Shown: positions 1-9,521, counted from the first letter of the stretch. The stretch is DNA of 47,104 nt from Bacteroidota bacterium (GCA_018268135.1 JAFDXD010000048.1:1-47104), one strand, 5' to 3'. Translations and numbers: made by a program. Notes: a model not told the origin generated them from the sequence alone.

Positions 1-129
1 TGTCTGCAACTGAGCTCTCTCTTTCTCTGTAAAATCAATTTTACTACATGGGCAGTTTTGTATATCTGCGGCATGGCAGTTAAACCTTATGTTGCATCTG
101 GGGCATATTTTTTCTACAGAAGCTGCCAT
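1..129 (-). CDS. Cysteine-rich CWC family protein, partial (3' end beyond window)
   Basis: The first 43 codons of a small protein are present; the rest lies outside the window. The start is an ATG at 127-129. Cysteines form a CPRC pair at residues 9-12, a single Cys at 18 and a CPC pair at 26-28. This spacing matches my memory of the small CWC family of Bacteroidota and Proteobacteria, whose function is unknown but whose Cys pattern suggests zinc binding. It follows the BNR-fold lipoprotein gene by 84 bp on the same strand, so it may be the last gene of that cluster. The family call rests on the Cys pattern alone. Confidence 0.6.
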   Translation of the reverse strand, partial: MAASVEKICPRCNIRFNCHAADIQNCPCSKIDFTEKERAQLQT

Positions 130-213
130 TTACAAATGTAAATTATATAAAATGATTCAACTTAGCATCTAAAGGAGTTAGCATTAAACCATTCAAGCTC
201 TAAAAAAAATATC

Positions 214-1494
214 CTATTCATGTTTCATATTACAGCATTTTGCTGGTACTGTTTGCGAAAAGTTAGAGGCCTGTATCATGTTATTTTTCATTTCATTAAT
301 ATCTTTAGATTCAATTAATTTATAGTAGATAATATTCTTACTTTGCCATGCTACTATAAGCCTGTCATTATCTATAGCATGTACCAATGGATAACTTGCA
401 TTCGCATATTTTGAAGTAATATCAGAAGTATAAGTATGTTCTTTACTAATTTTATGAATTGCTATTTTGCTATAAATTGCTCCATCAATATTTTCAATTA
501 CATTATATACAATAATTTTATCGCCATTTGGCATAAGGCAAAGTTGTATATTCTTACCAGAGTTGGTAACTTTTTCAAAGTCAGTTTTCTTATTATCATT
601 ATTTAATGAAGCATAATACAATCCTGCCTTGTTACCTCCGGTATACCAGGTTACATAACTGGTACCATTGTTACAAATTACAGAAGGCCCATTGTGAGGG
701 CAACCATTTATAGCCCAATTATCATTAGTAAATGAATACGCTTTTGAAAATGTAGAACCATTATTAAATGAATTGCAAATAGAAACATCTCTAATAGTGT
801 CAGAAACAAGATCCCTAAACAAGATACTTACTTTACCATCTGAGTCGCAGCTCAATGATGTTTTACAACATTGGCATGCAAAGGAGTCAATTATTTTCTC
901 GTTTTTAAAACCGGCTCGGCCAATAGTGTTTGAAAATTTGACAGACCTACCCATTTTATTTGTACCAAAAGATTCATCGAGCCAACAAGCCCCAATTTCG
1001 CCATTTGACAATCTGCAAATAGATGCAAAAGAATGAGATAACCCAACAGAAGTATCTGCATGCAAGCAAGTGGGAGAGCTCCAATTAATGCCATTATCAA
1101 AAGATTGCAAATATTTAATATTGCCGGCAAACCGGTTTTTTTCTGTCGGCTCAGAAGTTTCAAACACCGCAATGATGGTACCATCATTTTTAAATGCAAC
1201 CTTTGGCATCCCCTCTTCATGTAAGCTGGCGTTAGGCTCTATGGGTATAGAATTTTTATTTGAAAATCGATTAGAGGTTTTATCAAATTCTGAAAAATAG
1301 AATTTTTTATTTCCACTTTGGTTTTTTTCGCACCAGCTAATTACCAAATCACCTTTATTATTTGTTGTAAATAACGCACAACTTGCTGCTTGAGTAGAAT
1401 CTGATAGTACAATGGAGTCTTCTCCCCTTTTGCCATCTTTACAAGATTGAAATAATAGCATTGTTATAGTAACTAATATGAGAATATATTTCAT
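214..1494 (-). CDS. BNR-repeat / sialidase-fold lipoprotein with CQCC motif
   Basis: A 426-residue predicted lipoprotein. The N-terminal signal ends in a lipobox (LFQSC, Cys18), so it should be anchored on the periplasmic or outer side of a membrane. BNR-like Asp-box repeats (S-x-D/N-N-G) lie near residues 131-140 and 242-250, suggesting a beta-propeller of the sialidase superfamily. A CQCC cluster at 207-210, NGCPHNGP at 263-270 and a C-terminal KCCNMKHE tail make it Cys-rich. I see no support for true sialidase activity; the Arg triad was not identified. It lies 28 bp after the TonB receptor gene on the same strand and is probably co-transcribed. The clustered Cys and His suggest metal binding, possibly copper, but this is inference. 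Confidence 0.7.
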   Translation of the reverse strand: MKYILILVTITMLLFQSCKDGKRGEDSIVLSDSTQAASCALFTTNNKGDLVISWCEKNQSGNKKFYFSEFDKTSNRFSNKNSIPIEPNASLHEEGMPKVAFKNDGTIIAVFETSEPTEKNRFAGNIKYLQSFDNGINWSSPTCLHADTSVGLSHSFASICRLSNGEIGACWLDESFGTNKMGRSVKFSNTIGRAGFKNEKIIDSFACQCCKTSLSCDSDGKVSILFRDLVSDTIRDVSICNSFNNGSTFSKAYSFTNDNWAINGCPHNGPSVICNNGTSYVTWYTGGNKAGLYYASLNNDNKKTDFEKVTNSGKNIQLCLMPNGDKIIVYNVIENIDGAIYSKIAIHKISKEHTYTSDITSKYANASYPLVHAIDNDRLIVAWQSKNIIYYKLIESKDINEMKNNMIQASNFSQTVPAKCCNMKHE

Positions 1495-1522
1495 AATATA
1501 ATTTTAATTTACAGGTAAATTT

Positions 1523-3838
1523 TTATTGTGCATTTTTTTTAAATGACTTTCCAAAGTGATAAGCTAAGCCCAGAGTTATTTCCCGGGGATCTCCAAGGCT
1601 ATATGAATAAGCTGCACTTCCATTTATGGTTGCATTTTTTGAAGAAAATGTTGAATAATAAAGGTTGCCTGCATTTAGCACATTCAGCCACAATTCAAAC
1701 CCTTTAATAGCATAAGAAGCCCTTGCATTAAAGATATCAAAGCCTTTATAAGTTTTCATATCAAGATCATCCATAAAATACCTGCCCTGGTGCTGCCACT
1801 CTGCACTAAGTTTACATCCAGGTATAAAAAATGGTTTATATATTATTTCTGCATTTGCAATAAACCTTGGAGCTCCACTCACTTCTTTGCCACTATAATC
1901 AATTCCTTTTACTATACTGTTTATATAACTATGTTTGGCATTTGTGGCGCTTATTCTTATTGACAAGTCATTTACCGGCTTGTAAGTAATCCCATATTCT
2001 ACTCCAATATGTTTTGTAGAACCTGCATTTTGATTAATAGAAACATTGTTAGGTTGTTTTACTGAAATAATTTCATTCTTCCCGTAAAGGCCATACAAGC
2101 TCCAATCTGCGTAAATTTTATTATGAAATAATAGCGCCCACCCTCCTACTTCATAGTTAGTAAAAGTTTGTGGCAAAAGATAAGGTGCTTCCCTTGAACT
2201 GCTATACAACTCTGTAAGTTGAGGTGGCACATAGCCAAGGCTGTAATTGGCATAAAATCCAATGGACTTATAATTATATGTGGCACCAAGCTTTGGCGTT
2301 ATTTTTTTAAAGCTATTAATTGTTGAGGCTGTTTTTACACTGGAAGATGTAGGCAGGTTATTAATAAAATAATATTGAAAGGCATCATATCTAATTGCTG
2401 AAACGAGCCGTAAATTTTTTACAGGAGTCATTTCATAATCTACGTAAGCTGCCATATTTAAAATACCCGTTTTATACTTACTCAAAAATGAATCAATAGC
2501 CCCCGCATCATAGCTAACATATTTATTTAAGGCCAAATCTTTATTAATGGAAATATACTTTGCATCATAGGATTGCGGGCTAAATTCTACACTTGCACCT
2601 GCTATTATTTTACTTTTTAGCCAGCCCAGTTTTTGGGTATGATTGATGCATAATAAATAGCTTTTAAATGAATTATCATTTATTTGCCCGTTAAATTTTG
2701 TAGGGTTAACAGTGCTTCCAATAAAATAAGATGGATTTTGCAAAACAGAATTATTTCTGAAAAGCAAAGCAACATTTGTATTGCTATTGTTATTCCAATC
2801 GTGAGAGAGCATAGATTTATAGCGAAGCGCATATACTTTACGGTAAGTAAATGTTTGCATAGAAGTATAGTTTCTTTGTGCAAATTTTATACTATCAATA
2901 GAGCCGCTCATATCGCTGTAATAATTTACCAAAGAAAATGTATTGGCCCATTTAGTTCCATCTTTAATTTGGTAATCTGTTCTTAGAGTTAGCGCAGCCT
3001 TATTAAAATCACTATATTCTATTGGCCCGTTTTTTTTATCGGCATAATAACCACTCACTATTACGCCTAATTTTCCAAATGTTGTTCCTACTTGAGCATC
3101 GCTACGCTTATACCCTTCATTATTTATTTGCACGCTTAGCCGGCCTTCTGTTATTGCCGGCGCAGGTTGGGTAATTAAATTTACTACTCCGCCAATTGCT
3201 TCTGCACCATATAATGCTGATGATGGCCCTTTAATTATTTCTATTGATTTGGCTGATGCCATATTCATTTCTAACAATGCATTATGATTATATACCCCGG
3301 TAGTGCGGATAGGTATTCCGTCTTCCATATAAAGAAACAAGCTTTTTGTAGTCATTGGTTGCCTGATGCTCATCTCATGCTGCTCATTGCCCAGGCTTAC
3401 CATAAATACGCCGCTCACTTTGTTGAGCAAAAAATCGAGGCGTTGTGCTTTAGCATCTTCAATAGTTTGTTTTGAAATAGTAGAAATAGCAATGGGCGCT
3501 TCTGACCTTTTTTGCTCTGTACGATTACAAGATACTATTATCTCTTGCATAGTATTTGTAGCAGGCATTAATGACAATATTCTGGTTTGCATATCTATTG
3601 TTACAGTGCTGGTAATATATCCCACACTACTTACTTGTACCGTAATAGGCAGGCTGGCATTAAATGCTACATACCCAAGATTGTTTGTTACAAAAATTCT
3701 ATTATCTGCAATATTTTTTACGGTGGCATTTACCAGTGGTTCGCCGGAAAGTGAATTAGTAATTACGACCTTATTATTTTGCTGTGCCGCTGCCGAAAAA
3801 CAAAAAAATAGCAGCAGGTAAATTATCCTGAATTTCAT
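1523..3838 (-). CDS. TonB-dependent outer-membrane receptor
   Basis: A 771-residue receptor with a signal peptide ending near AAAQ (residues 16-19). It is followed by a carboxypeptidase-like regulatory domain (about 22-92), a plug domain (about 95-230, containing IKGPSSALYGAEAIGG) and a long beta-barrel. It should import a ligand across the outer membrane using TonB energy. There is no SusD partner, so a polysaccharide utilisation locus is unlikely. The flanking genes encode Cys-rich secreted proteins, suggesting a metal or metal-chelate ligand (inference). The barrel ends in FGKSFKKNAQ, so the terminal aromatic is not the last residue. Confidence 0.9.
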   Translation of the reverse strand: MKFRIIYLLLFFCFSAAAQQNNKVVITNSLSGEPLVNATVKNIADNRIFVTNNLGYVAFNASLPITVQVSSVGYITSTVTIDMQTRILSLMPATNTMQEIIVSCNRTEQKRSEAPIAISTISKQTIEDAKAQRLDFLLNKVSGVFMVSLGNEQHEMSIRQPMTTKSLFLYMEDGIPIRTTGVYNHNALLEMNMASAKSIEIIKGPSSALYGAEAIGGVVNLITQPAPAITEGRLSVQINNEGYKRSDAQVGTTFGKLGVIVSGYYADKKNGPIEYSDFNKAALTLRTDYQIKDGTKWANTFSLVNYYSDMSGSIDSIKFAQRNYTSMQTFTYRKVYALRYKSMLSHDWNNNSNTNVALLFRNNSVLQNPSYFIGSTVNPTKFNGQINDNSFKSYLLCINHTQKLGWLKSKIIAGASVEFSPQSYDAKYISINKDLALNKYVSYDAGAIDSFLSKYKTGILNMAAYVDYEMTPVKNLRLVSAIRYDAFQYYFINNLPTSSSVKTASTINSFKKITPKLGATYNYKSIGFYANYSLGYVPPQLTELYSSSREAPYLLPQTFTNYEVGGWALLFHNKIYADWSLYGLYGKNEIISVKQPNNVSINQNAGSTKHIGVEYGITYKPVNDLSIRISATNAKHSYINSIVKGIDYSGKEVSGAPRFIANAEIIYKPFFIPGCKLSAEWQHQGRYFMDDLDMKTYKGFDIFNARASYAIKGFELWLNVLNAGNLYYSTFSSKNATINGSAAYSYSLGDPREITLGLAYHFGKSFKKNAQ

Positions 3839-3980
3839 TTCAATTAATTATTTAGTAAAAGAATATATTCTATAGCTCTTGCATGATATCCACAGTAAGG
3901 CATACAACCATATAAGTTAGTTGTACACTTTAAAATAAATTATGAAAGCAACTATAATGAAAATGAGCAGTAATAATGCT

Positions 3981-4367
3981 CTACATGAATATAAAATACT
4001 GTTGAGGAGGGCGGAAGAAATCAAATGAAATATCTTGTAATGAAAACTTCTTTTCTACATTTTTAGGTTTTCGAGAAAAATTAATTTCAGGAAATTCAAT
4101 TGTATAAAAATAAGACAGGTGTGAAAGCACCTCAGTTTTATTATCTATTTTATTTTCTGCATCGCTGGTTTGTTTTTTACCCTCTTCCCGAATGCGTTTT
4201 AATACCTGACACTTACCATTACAGTGCATGTATTTTTTTGCTTTATTAACACAGTCTTTTGCATAAGCAGCGGTATTTAAGTAATAACTTAGCCTAATAA
4301 ATGGGGCGCTGAACGTTTGTGCAGCAAACGCCAAAAATAAAATGACCGCAGTTATTTTTTTAAACAT
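3981..4367 (-). CDS. Small secreted Cys-containing protein, function unknown
   Basis: A 128-residue protein with a hydrophobic N-terminal signal (residues 4-20). A mature segment holds Cys39, Cys50 and Cys54 in the pattern C-x10-C-x3-C, with Met and His beside the second Cys (YMHCNGKC). The C-terminal half is aromatic-rich and ends in PPQQYFIFM. I recall similar short proteins near copper-handling genes of Bacteroidota but cannot name a family. It is first in the minus-strand run leading to the TonB receptor, 142 bp upstream of it. A -7 promoter box lies five bases before its ATG. Metal chaperone or sensor is a guess. Confidence 0.6.
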   Translation of the reverse strand: MFKKITAVILFLAFAAQTFSAPFIRLSYYLNTAAYAKDCVNKAKKYMHCNGKCQVLKRIREEGKKQTSDAENKIDNKTEVLSHLSYFYTIEFPEINFSRKPKNVEKKFSLQDISFDFFRPPQQYFIFM

Positions 4368-4372
4368 CGATG

Positions 4373-4380
4373 CAAAATTA
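4373..4380 (-). promoter_or_regulatory. -7 promoter box TAATTTTG before the small Cys protein
   Basis: Exact match to the Bacteroidota -7 consensus TAnnTTTG on the minus strand, five bases before the ATG at 4367. No clear TTG -33 box at 19 nt. If used, the mRNA would be essentially leaderless. Confidence 0.5.
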
Positions 4381-4402
4381 AAAAAATAAGTTTTTTCATT
4401 TT

Positions 4403-4416
4403 ATGATTAATATCAT
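4403..4416. promoter_or_regulatory. Palindrome ATGAT-TAAT-ATCAT, possible Crp/Fnr-type operator
   Basis: Perfect 5-bp arms with a 4-bp spacer. It resembles the FNR consensus TTGAT-N4-ATCAA except for the outermost base of each arm. It sits between the divergent small Cys protein gene and the amino-acid permease gene, about 22 bp upstream of the -7 box at 4373. In AT-rich DNA such a palindrome can arise by chance. Confidence 0.3.
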
Positions 4417-4522
4417 CTTTCAAAAGAAATTTTAAACTGCTTCCAGATGGTATAGATATTTTACACCTATCTATTCATACATTACATCAGAATTATTCCT
4501 GATACTTACTTATCTTTTCATA

Positions 4523-5857
4523 ATGCAAATAAAAAATAAACTCAACTTATTTTCTTTTACCATGATAGTGATAGGCCTGGTAATAGGAATGGGGATATTT
4601 AGAACGGCAGCTACCAGCGCTAAAGATGCTATAACCCCCGGTGTGTACTTTAGTGCATGGGCTGTAGGCGGCTTGGTGGCGCTTTGTGGCGCTCTTACCT
4701 ATGCAGAAATTGGGAGCCGCTACCCGGTAACCGGTGGCTATTTTAAAATTTTTGCAATAGCATACCATCCCAGTATTGCTTTTGCTATCAACTGCCTGGT
4801 ATTGCTAAGCAATGCCGCAAGCTTAAGCGCCGTGGCCCTTATTGGCAGTGGATATTTTTTAAAATTGTTTGCCGGTTCTTTCACTGATATTGATAAAGCA
4901 CTGGTAAGTACAGCAGCCATTATTATTTTTTATTTTATCAACCTGGCCGGTTTAAAAATGAGCTCTAAAACACAAAATATTTTAATGCTGATTAAAATTG
5001 GGCTGTTGCTGGTATTGATTGCTGCATTATTTTTTCCCTCTCATTATGCTTCTCAACCGGCTCTACAGTCAAGCCAGCCCTTATCATTTATGGCCTGGAT
5101 AAAAAGCATGGGCATAAGCCTGATTGCAGTTTCGTTTACCTATGGCGGTTACCAGCAAACCATCAATTTTGGAAACGAAGTAGAGCAGCCCTCCAAAAAC
5201 ATACCCAGGGGAATTTTTATAGGAATCATCCTTATCATCATCGTTTATTTACTGGTCAACTTAAGTTATTTTAAAATCATTGGCTTTCAGCAGATGAAAA
5301 ATGAAAATGAAATAGCTTACGTAGTTATTAATAAAATATTTGGAAAAACCGGAGCTACCCTTTTTTCCATTTTCCTTTTTTTTGGAGTATTGGCGTATGT
5401 AAATGGCTTACTGCTAAGCAACCCCAGGGTAATGTATGCAATGGCCGAAGACAGCACAGACAAATGCCTGCCATCTATATTTGCAAAGCAAAATAATCAG
5501 ACAGGAGTCATAACTTTTTCGCTCACAGTTTTTGCTATTACCTGCATTATTATTTTATTTTTTTCGCAGCAGTTCGAAAAAATTTTAACCTTTACCATTT
5601 TCTTAGATTGCTTTGGAATGATAGGGAGCAGCGCCACCATCTTTTGGTTTCGCCGCAAAACTAAAGTGCCGGATAATACTGGGATATACAAAATAAAAAT
5701 GTACCCGCTTTTGCCTTTAATTTTTATGGCAGCTTATTTATTTGTAGGTATATGTATTGCCATTAAAGACCCTCAGGCAGCTCTTACAGGCTGCATTGTA
5801 TTGACAGCATTTATACTTTTGTATTTTCTAACACACAAAAAGAAAACACTTAGCTAA
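4523..5857 (+). CDS. APC-family amino-acid permease
   Basis: A 444-residue inner-membrane transporter with about 12 hydrophobic segments. The first helix carries the GLVIGMGIF stretch, the substrate-site glycine motif of the amino acid-polyamine-organocation superfamily. The segment TYGGYQQTINFGNEVEQPSKNIP (about residues 210-232) matches the conserved loop of LAT/SteT-like members. It probably imports or exchanges amino acids. The PLP enzyme gene begins 45 bp downstream on the same strand, so a shared role in sulfur or other amino-acid metabolism is likely. The start ATG follows an AT-rich leader. Substrate cannot be read from the sequence. Confidence 0.88.
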   Translation: MQIKNKLNLFSFTMIVIGLVIGMGIFRTAATSAKDAITPGVYFSAWAVGGLVALCGALTYAEIGSRYPVTGGYFKIFAIAYHPSIAFAINCLVLLSNAASLSAVALIGSGYFLKLFAGSFTDIDKALVSTAAIIIFYFINLAGLKMSSKTQNILMLIKIGLLLVLIAALFFPSHYASQPALQSSQPLSFMAWIKSMGISLIAVSFTYGGYQQTINFGNEVEQPSKNIPRGIFIGIILIIIVYLLVNLSYFKIIGFQQMKNENEIAYVVINKIFGKTGATLFSIFLFFGVLAYVNGLLLSNPRVMYAMAEDSTDKCLPSIFAKQNNQTGVITFSLTVFAITCIIILFFSQQFEKILTFTIFLDCFGMIGSSATIFWFRRKTKVPDNTGIYKIKMYPLLPLIFMAAYLFVGICIAIKDPQAALTGCIVLTAFILLYFLTHKKKTLS

Positions 5858-5902
5858 TCTTTGAGCATAACATTCAAACTTCAATAATGCAAAATTTATA
5901 AC

Positions 5903-7066
5903 ATGGATATTTCATACATTATTAATGAGCTTGGAGAAGACAGGGAAAAATATTTTAGTGCATTGGCTCCCCCCATTATACAAACCAGCAATTTTGTATT
6001 TAAAACGGTAGCACAAATGCGTGCCGCTTTTGAAAATGAGTACGACACTTATATTTACAGCCGTGGCAATAACCCTACTGTAAATATTTTAAAAACCAAG
6101 CTTGCCGCATTAGATGCAGCAGAAGACTGCCTTGTATTTAACAGTGGGGCGGCTGCCATTTTTGCCTCTGTACTGGCAAATGTAAAAGCAGGAGATCATA
6201 TAGTAAGTGTACAAAAGCCATACGCATGGGCGCAAAAAATGTTTGATGTTATTTTACCCCGGTTTGGAGTTACTACTTCGTATATAGATGGCCGTTATAT
6301 AGAAAATTTTGAGAGAGCTATTTTACCAAATACCAGCCTAATTTATTTAGAAAGCCCCAATAGCTGGAGTTTTGAAATACAAGACCTTGCGGCTATAGCA
6401 GCGCTGGCCAGGGCAGAAGGCATTACCACTATCTGCGATAACAGCTACTGCACACCTCTTTACCAGCAGCCACTGGCAATGGGTATTGATATTACATTAC
6501 AATCAGCTACCAAATACATTAGCGGCCATAGCGATACCGTAGCTGGCGTGGTAAGCAGTAATAGCCACTTGATTAAAAAAATATTTAATAGCGAGTACAT
6601 GAATATTGGAAGCGGCATTCAGCCATTCAATGCTTGGCTGCTACTGCGTGGGTTGCGTACTTTGCCTGCCAGGCTTCAGCAAATTACTTCGTCCACTTAT
6701 AAAATTGTAGCATTTTTACAGCAACACCCATTGGTTGAAAAAGTAATTTTCCCTTTTGACCAAAGTTTTCCTCAATATTCATTAGCTAAGCAACAAATGA
6801 AAGGCGCCTGCGGATTACTTTCCTTTATAATAAAAGCAGAAAGGGTGCATCAAATAGAAAAATTTTGCGAAAGCTTACAGCACATATTCATAGCCGTTAG
6901 CTGGGGAGGGCACGAGTCGTTAATACTTCCTAAGTGTTCTACCATGAGCCATGATGAATTTAATGCCGAAAATCCGGAACATCGTATGTTGCGCCTATAC
7001 ATTGGATTAGAAAGCCCTGAATATTTAATAGAAGACCTTACAATGGCATTTGATAAAATAAACTGA
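5903..7066 (+). CDS. Trans-sulfuration (Cys/Met metabolism) PLP-dependent enzyme
   Basis: A 387-residue enzyme of the cystathionine gamma-synthase/gamma-lyase/methionine gamma-lyase family (fold type I). Visible landmarks are YSRGNNP at 52-58 (phosphate-binding Tyr-Arg), Asp179 in CDNSY (pyridine N contact), and SATKYISGHSD with the Schiff-base Lys204. The terminal GGHESL segment is also typical. It probably carries out elimination or replacement on a Cys- or Met-type substrate; which one cannot be decided from sequence. It lies 45 bp after the amino-acid permease and is likely co-transcribed. Its TGA is directly followed by the stop of the convergent gene, with no spacer. Confidence 0.88.
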   Translation: MDISYIINELGEDREKYFSALAPPIIQTSNFVFKTVAQMRAAFENEYDTYIYSRGNNPTVNILKTKLAALDAAEDCLVFNSGAAAIFASVLANVKAGDHIVSVQKPYAWAQKMFDVILPRFGVTTSYIDGRYIENFERAILPNTSLIYLESPNSWSFEIQDLAAIAALARAEGITTICDNSYCTPLYQQPLAMGIDITLQSATKYISGHSDTVAGVVSSNSHLIKKIFNSEYMNIGSGIQPFNAWLLLRGLRTLPARLQQITSSTYKIVAFLQQHPLVEKVIFPFDQSFPQYSLAKQQMKGACGLLSFIIKAERVHQIEKFCESLQHIFIAVSWGGHESLILPKCSTMSHDEFNAENPEHRMLRLYIGLESPEYLIEDLTMAFDKIN

Positions 7067-8056
7067 TTATTTAATAATAAAAACTGCCGGCACTGGCCTT
7101 TCGCCTTCTTTATCGCTTGGCTTAATGGTTTGTATCCCATTTATAAGCATACCGCTGCTGCCGCCGCCATCAAGGTTAAGCGCCTCCACGCAGCCAAGGT
7201 CTTTTAATAATTTTGCCTCCTGCATTAGCGTGGCGCCTTCAGCAATATTTGGAAACCTGCCTTCTATCACCATTGCTATCAATCTCCCGTCTTTTGTATA
7301 TCCAATACAAGTTCTCGGGTGTTTGTCTTCTATTGCTTTTCCTGTAAATTTCAGCTCTTCATTGTTGGTAATTTTAATGTCAGCATTTTGCAGCAACACC
7401 GGCCCGCCGCCAAAGGCCGTTTGCATTTTCCATTTTGTAAATATGGGCACTATTTCTGAGCTGCCATGATAACTTCCTGATACGGTACTTGTATTTTTTA
7501 ATACAGTAGCCCAATCCGTATGGTTCATAGTATCTTTAATTGGCGCAAGGCATACCTGCGAAGCATAAGGAAATTTTTGTGAAGAGTCGGCATACAGCCA
7601 TGCCACATCAGCATTGCGATTTTTATCAATCCCCATTGCCGATACAAATGGATGTATAAAGGTACCTTTCCCTTTATCAATAATGGTTTCATTGTTATAA
7701 GCAAGCATCTTCCCCTTGTTAATCACTACTTGCAAACTTTTGTTGGTTTTAAATGAAAAAAAGGTACAATTCATCACCAATAATGGCCGGTCATTTTTTT
7801 GATAAAACTGTGATATGGTGAGCCTTCTGTTGCTGGAAGTATCTGTAATAAAATTCAATTTTTTATTTTTTAACGGCGCCTCTGCATAGTACGCTATAAA
7901 TGGTTTTCCATCTAAGTTTTCTGTAGTTCTATACACATGAAAGCCCTGGGGAAGAGGTTGAAAAAAACGATCAACATTTTCCCATTGCTGCTGGGCAAAC
8001 AGGCTGTTGCCAAATATCAATACAATAAACAAGGTTGCCAATACAGGTATTTTCAT
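7067..8056 (-). CDS. Secreted phosphodiester glycosidase (NAGPA-like domain) protein
   Basis: A 329-residue protein with a signal peptide ending near SLFAQ (residue 21). The C-terminal half carries the signature of the phosphodiester glycosidase (NAGPA) family: FGGGPVL, then PRTCIGYTKDGRLI, then ALNLDGGGSSGM, which holds the likely catalytic/metal region. In mammals this domain uncovers mannose-6-phosphate; in bacteria it acts on exopolysaccharide or cell-wall phosphodiesters, mostly uncharacterised. It stands alone, convergent and end-to-end with the PLP enzyme gene, and divergent from the amine oxidase. Confidence 0.85.
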   Translation of the reverse strand: MKIPVLATLFIVLIFGNSLFAQQQWENVDRFFQPLPQGFHVYRTTENLDGKPFIAYYAEAPLKNKKLNFITDTSSNRRLTISQFYQKNDRPLLVMNCTFFSFKTNKSLQVVINKGKMLAYNNETIIDKGKGTFIHPFVSAMGIDKNRNADVAWLYADSSQKFPYASQVCLAPIKDTMNHTDWATVLKNTSTVSGSYHGSSEIVPIFTKWKMQTAFGGGPVLLQNADIKITNNEELKFTGKAIEDKHPRTCIGYTKDGRLIAMVIEGRFPNIAEGATLMQEAKLLKDLGCVEALNLDGGGSSGMLINGIQTIKPSDKEGERPVPAVFIIK

Positions 8057-8168
8057 CCTAAATAATTTTAAGTAAAATAATGTATGCCGTCAAGAAGCTA
8101 AATTTACCGCATTTGCGTATAGGAAATAAATTTTTCAATTTTTAGATTTGATAAACAAAGAAAATATT

Positions 8169-9521
8169 ATGAAACGCAGAGAATTTTTAGCACAGGCAAC
8201 TTTGGCAGGCATGGCTATTTCATTACCTTCTTTTGTATTGCCCAATAGTAAAAAAATCAACAATACTTCTGTCATCATTATTGGCGCTGGGTTTGCCGGG
8301 CTGGCAGCCGCCTATCAGTTATTCAAAAAAAATATTCCTTTTATTCTTCTCGAAAGCCGCAGCAGGTATGGTGGCAGGGTATTTTCTCATGCACTCACAC
8401 CCCGGCTGGTAGTAGAGCTTGGTGGCGAGTGGGTTGGCGCTTCGCATACCCGTATACGTGAGCTGTGCGATGAAATGAATTTAACACTCGAAAACAACCA
8501 GATGGATACCCATCTGATTTATAAAAACCAATATTTTGCAAAAGGCAAATGGGATTACAGCAACGCCTGGAAACAAAAGTTTGAACATATCATAAAAACC
8601 TATCCACAATTAACAGAAGAAGATAAAAAACAATTAGACCAATACGACTGGTGGCGATATTTGGTAAACAATGGCTGCACTGGCCGCGACCTTGAAATAC
8701 GTGAACTACTCGACAGTACAGACTTTGGTGAAAGTATAAGGCATGTATCTGCCTTTGCAGCATTGGCCGAGTATGCAGAAAGCAGCCCCAAAAATGAAAT
8801 GGATTTCAAAATTAAAGGAGGCAATAGTAAACTTGCCGATGCCATAGTTGCAAAAATTGGAAAACAAAATATTAACCTAAACCATACGGTAACACATATC
8901 ATACAAAACAATAAAGTAGAAGTAAGGTGCAGCAATGGCAAAAGCTTTATTGCAGATAAAATTATTTGTACCGCCCCCACCTTTGCATTACAAAAAATCA
9001 ACTGGAGCCCTGAGCTAACACCAGCTTACAAAAATGCACTGAATGAATTGCAATATGCACGTATTACAAAAAGAGCCTTTGCATTTTCAAAAAGATTTTG
9101 GAAAGATGAAAGTTTTGATCTTATAACCGACCAGGCGCCACATTATTTTTACCACGCCAGCAAAAACCAGCCCGGCCCATCTGGTGCATTAATATCATAC
9201 AGCATTGGCGATAAAGCATTGATAAATGCAGATTATAGCAATACCAATGCAGCTAGGGAAATGGCCGCATGCCTCGAACCTTTTTTTGGCCCCGTAAAAA
9301 AACTTTTAAAAGCACAACAGTATTATTATTGGGGGCAGGATATTTATTCGCAGGGCGCATACGCAATGTATGGAATTGGGCAATGGTTTACCATAAGGCC
9401 GCAGCTTTTACAACCTCATCTGCACACCCATTTTGCAGGCGAGCACCTTGCCGACTGGCAGGGTTTTATGGAAGGAGCCATCAATACCGGAGAAGATGCC
9501 GCTTCAAATATTATTCAATAA
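8169..9521 (+). CDS. Flavin-dependent amine oxidase, exported
   Basis: A 450-residue FAD enzyme of the monoamine oxidase family. The N-terminus, MKRREFLAQ followed by a hydrophobic stretch, resembles a Tat signal, which fits export of a folded flavoprotein. The dinucleotide-binding GAGFAG lies at 39-44, RYGGR at 66-70 (flavin family motif) and the C-terminal AGEHLADWQGFMEGA segment binds FAD. I chose the ATG at 8169 over an in-frame TTG at 8148 because it is preceded by an A-rich stretch and gives a clean Tat-like start. It probably oxidises an amine or L-amino acid in the periplasm. The TolC gene lies 216 bp downstream with its own promoter. Confidence 0.87.
   Translation: MKRREFLAQATLAGMAISLPSFVLPNSKKINNTSVIIIGAGFAGLAAAYQLFKKNIPFILLESRSRYGGRVFSHALTPRLVVELGGEWVGASHTRIRELCDEMNLTLENNQMDTHLIYKNQYFAKGKWDYSNAWKQKFEHIIKTYPQLTEEDKKQLDQYDWWRYLVNNGCTGRDLEIRELLDSTDFGESIRHVSAFAALAEYAESSPKNEMDFKIKGGNSKLADAIVAKIGKQNINLNHTVTHIIQNNKVEVRCSNGKSFIADKIICTAPTFALQKINWSPELTPAYKNALNELQYARITKRAFAFSKRFWKDESFDLITDQAPHYFYHASKNQPGPSGALISYSIGDKALINADYSNTNAAREMAACLEPFFGPVKKLLKAQQYYYWGQDIYSQGAYAMYGIGQWFTIRPQLLQPHLHTHFAGEHLADWQGFMEGAINTGEDAASNIIQ

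Noticed and set aside
214-1494. Functional sialidase
   Set aside because: BNR-like repeats are present, but I could not place the catalytic Arg triad or Asp/Glu/Tyr set. The fold is shared by many non-enzymatic proteins.
3366-3821. Open frame of about 150 codons on the plus strand
   Set aside because: It lies wholly inside the TonB receptor gene, has no promoter or domain match, and its composition mirrors the opposite strand.
8600-9001. Open frame of about 130 codons on the minus strand
   Set aside because: It is opposite the conserved part of the amine oxidase gene; shadow only.
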